From Pavlovales sp. CCMP2436 (taxonomy: Eukaryota; Haptophyta; Pavlovophyceae; Pavlovales): a stretch of 19,032 nt of DNA. The DNA lies in NCBI GenBank assembly GCA_026770615.1, contig MU631450.1:183217-202248 (forward strand), written 5' to 3'. Below the pieces are notes generated by a model that was not told the origin of the DNA, searched no databases, and saw only the letters and a program-made list of their open reading frames with translations. The translations under genes and the position numbers were made by a program. This document shows, one piece after another, positions 16,725-19,032 of this stretch. The first letter of the stretch is position 1. Each line of letters begins with the position of its first letter.

Positions 16725-17604
16725 GCCACAGGCGTGCCGCCGTCGAGTGAATCTCAGGCGCCCCTGCATTGGTCGAATGCACGTCCCGCCTCGCAACCGA
16801 CTTCACGTTGCTGCCCCTCCCTCTGTGTCATGGGTACGGCGCCGTCTCTTACCCGCCACCCACCTTACGCGTGCCAGCCGTGACCGTCCCCTTTAACGTC
16901 CGGTCTACCAGTCCCGCGCCAAAAGATCAGTCCCGCATCAATCAATTTTCACCAGCACTCATATTTATAAGAAAACCGCAAAAAAATGAAGACTATTTTT
17001 TTCTTCTTTCCTAAGTTACCGCGCTAACCTATATGAGGCATTGCATGTTGGCATACAACGCACTCATGAGACCCAGACCTGTTGCAAACTGCTGAGCCAC
17101 CTATAGTACAAAAAAAAGGCTTGACTTTCTCCCAAAAACACGGAGGTTCAGTTTCTTAGTACCCGGTTTTCTTGATGCCCGTCTATGACTCTTATAGAAC
17201 AAGATGATGCCCGCTTGCGTAATTTATGGGTGTATTGATTCTTTAATTAACTAGTCTGAGCTAGCGTCAGCGAGTAATTTAAATCCATGCGCCATAACTC
17301 AAAGATGTGATATAATAATACAAAATTCAATATTTGAATACTACCGGTAACATTATTGATTTACATATTCAAATACATAATACAAAATTTTATAATTAAG
17401 AATAATACGTATAGTGAAGACGCCGATAAATATGAAGAAGTTAACTATTTACTAACTTGGTTGCTGATCCTTGGTTGCTTATTAAGATAGTTCCAAGGAA
17501 TGTGGACAGAAATTCAATGCAAAGACGGAGCATAATTAAGGGCCCAGACGGAGGACATGGACTGGGAAGGGGGGCATGCTGATTCTCTGATGCAATGATT
17601 CAGG
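16725..17604. other. AT-rich gene-free spacer
   Basis: No ORF was accepted. It contains the second copy of the short dispersed repeat (17047-17096) and a 10-bp inverted repeat, TATTTGAATA/TATTCAAATA, at 17331-17340 and 17366-17375. That inverted repeat is flanked by direct repeats ATAATACAAAATT at 17315-17327 and 17377-17389. The two last genes converge on this spacer. Confidence 0.55.
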
Positions 17605-18949
17605 TCACCGGACGGCATCGGCGTCGGCGTAGGTGGGTAGCAGCACTTCTGCTGCCGGAAAGACGATCAGGCCGTTCGCCTTCGTCCCGATCTCGATGAC
17701 TTTGGGCTTGGGTTTGCTCCTCACCCGCACCCGCGGGGGCTTGGTCACAAACCCCTCGGCCACCACCATGCCCCGCGGGATGCAGGTGGCGTTTGCTCCG
17801 CGCAGCAGAGGTAGGGGCAGAGGCAGCGGGTAAGAGAGAGGCAGCATCGCATGCGCCACCGGCAGCCCTGGCCCCACGGCCCGACCCTACGCGTGAGCGT
17901 GGCCCCGGGCGGGCTACCAGCTGCCAGCACCCATGCGCGGAAAAGCCAACGCCTTCGCCGCGTACACCGGCAAAGGCGCGCTCAGCTCTGACTGCCGGAA
18001 GCACGGCTGCTCGCAACCGCTTGGCATCGCCATTCCCCGCGCGTACACCTGCACCGCCACCTGCACACCCACCATTCCACCCGCCACCTGCACACCCGGC
18101 ATGCCAAGAACGGGCATTCTGCTGGCACACGCCATCGCACCCGCCATCGCACCCCCCATCAGCAAAGGCGTTGTGTGCGCCTGCGGCAGTACCCCCGCCT
18201 CGGCAGCCGGCACGAGCTGGTAGCACGCGCCGTTGTGCCTCAGTAATTGAGGCTGCGCGGAGCAGGACGGCGACGTCTGCATCAGCGGGGGCTGCATCGG
18301 CTGCGGCTGCGCGTACAGCTGCGTGAACGGCTGTTCGACTACCCCCGGGTACTGCATCTCGCCCTGTGGGTGCTGCACCTCGCCCTGCTCGTACTGGCCG
18401 GTCATGCTGTCCACGTCGGCGAAAGCGACCGACCGCGACCGCGCCATTATCTTGTCGGGCTCGACAAGGCGCTGCGCGAGAGGGTTTGCGGCAGGTCTGA
18501 ACTGCTTGGCCACGTAGACCACAACTCGCGGCCCGAGCAGTTCTCTGGCCTCCGCTTCGCGCCGGGCTTCGGCCGCCGTCTACCTCCCGCCGCTCGCAAC
18601 CGCCGGATTGAGGCTGGGCTCCTCGGTTCTCGCGCTCTCGTCGCCCCTGTCCCCATTCAGCTCGTCGTCGTCGTCCTTGCCGTTGAGGTCGCCCGCGTTG
18701 CCCTTGCGGTACCGCTGCCTCCGATTCTGGAACCAGACACACGTGCTGCGATGTTACCGAGCTCAACCGTGAGCTGCTCGTGCACGTCCTGCACAGAGCG
18801 GTGCGGGGCAGGGGGGGCTCAAGACGCACGTGATGGCGCAGCCAGCGGGCAGCAGCAGCGCAAGCGTGCGACCAGTGGCTGAGAGCGCGTACCGTCGGGG
18901 GGAATCGGTTTCCGTTGAAGATGGCCTCAAGCACCTGCACGGCGGCCAA
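17605..18949 (-). pseudogene. Homeobox gene with 2-nt insertion and three in-frame TAG
   Basis: Exon 1 (about 18949-18893) encodes AVQVLEAIFNGNRFPPT, homeodomain helix 1; its frame stays open to the window edge, so the start is unknown. A 104-nt GT-AG intron (18892-18789) follows. Exon 2 from 18788 encodes DVHEQLTVELGNIAARV (helix 2), then after two extra bases (near 18740-18736, within GTGTGTC) WFQNRRQRYRK, the DNA-recognition helix 3. The insertion looks like slippage in a GT run. From WFQNRR one frame continues through an acidic stretch and a Gln/Pro/Met-rich region to TGA at 17605. It is interrupted only by TAG at 18582, 17916 and 17889. A 39-nt GT-AG segment (18583-18545) could remove the first TAG. 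The product would be a nuclear transcription factor. It may be a pseudogene, a gene with sequence errors, or a recoded gene. Confidence 0.65.
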
Positions 18950-19032
18950 GGGCGCGCGCGGCGGCGACGGCGGCGGTTGGGGGGGGGGGTTCCGTGCGGG
19001 CTTGAGGGCAAGACGAGGCAGGGAGGGGGGGG

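Noticed and set aside
17600..18949. A 449-codon minus-strand ORF covering the homeobox locus
   Set aside because: Only its first 19 codons fit homeodomain helix 1. The rest reads the homeodomain and downstream coding frame out of phase and is Arg/Gly/Ala-rich, as expected of a GC-rich shadow frame.

Overview
This window is nuclear DNA from a eukaryote. Its protein genes carry GT-AG introns, its exons are very GC-rich, and its introns and spacers are AT-rich or simple-sequence. It also holds a decayed non-LTR retrotransposon tail. A complete chorismate synthase gene (shikimate pathway) next to homeobox, ARM-BTB and RBR ubiquitin-ligase genes fits a GC-rich unicellular alga. A haptophyte-like protist is my best guess, but that is inference and not a placement.

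Layout. Positions 1-4398 (+) hold the 3' part of a CTR9 (PAF1 complex) gene. I resolve twelve exons in continuous phase from 312 to a TGA at 4398; the 5' end lies outside the window. Positions 4399-7257 have no intact gene. They contain a GC-rich unassigned stretch, the degenerate C-terminus and 3' tail of a non-LTR retrotransposon (about 5990-6490) and a diverged tandem repeat (about 6530-6930). Two divergent gene pairs follow. The first is a TEX47/BLUF-like gene (8127-7258, -) head to head with mitochondrial ribosomal protein mS35 (8347-8799, +). The second is an RWD-RBR E3 ubiquitin ligase (12167-10578, -) head to head with chorismate synthase (12376-14030, +, three exons). The spacer 8800-10577 holds dispersed repeats, one of which recurs inverted at 14489-14612.

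The right end has two broken-looking genes. An ARM-repeat/BTB gene (14806-16724, +) keeps one frame for about 560 codons, interrupted only by three TAG codons, and is then shifted by a 62-bp tandem duplication. A homeobox gene (about 18949-17605, -) has a clear homeodomain with a 2-nt insertion just before WFQNRR. Its downstream frame is again interrupted only by TAG (three times) before a terminal TGA. Two intact neighbours end at TAG, so simple reassignment of TAG is unlikely. Decay, readthrough or unrecognised mini-introns all remain possible.

The most distinctive feature is in CTR9. Several introns carry imperfect copies of their own flanking splice junctions (donor or acceptor plus a few exon bases). 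The clearest is a 35-bp copy with one mismatch that recreates an acceptor-miniexon-donor arrangement. The genes do not form a pathway or operon; they look like ordinary housekeeping genes with mobile-element and repeat spacers.
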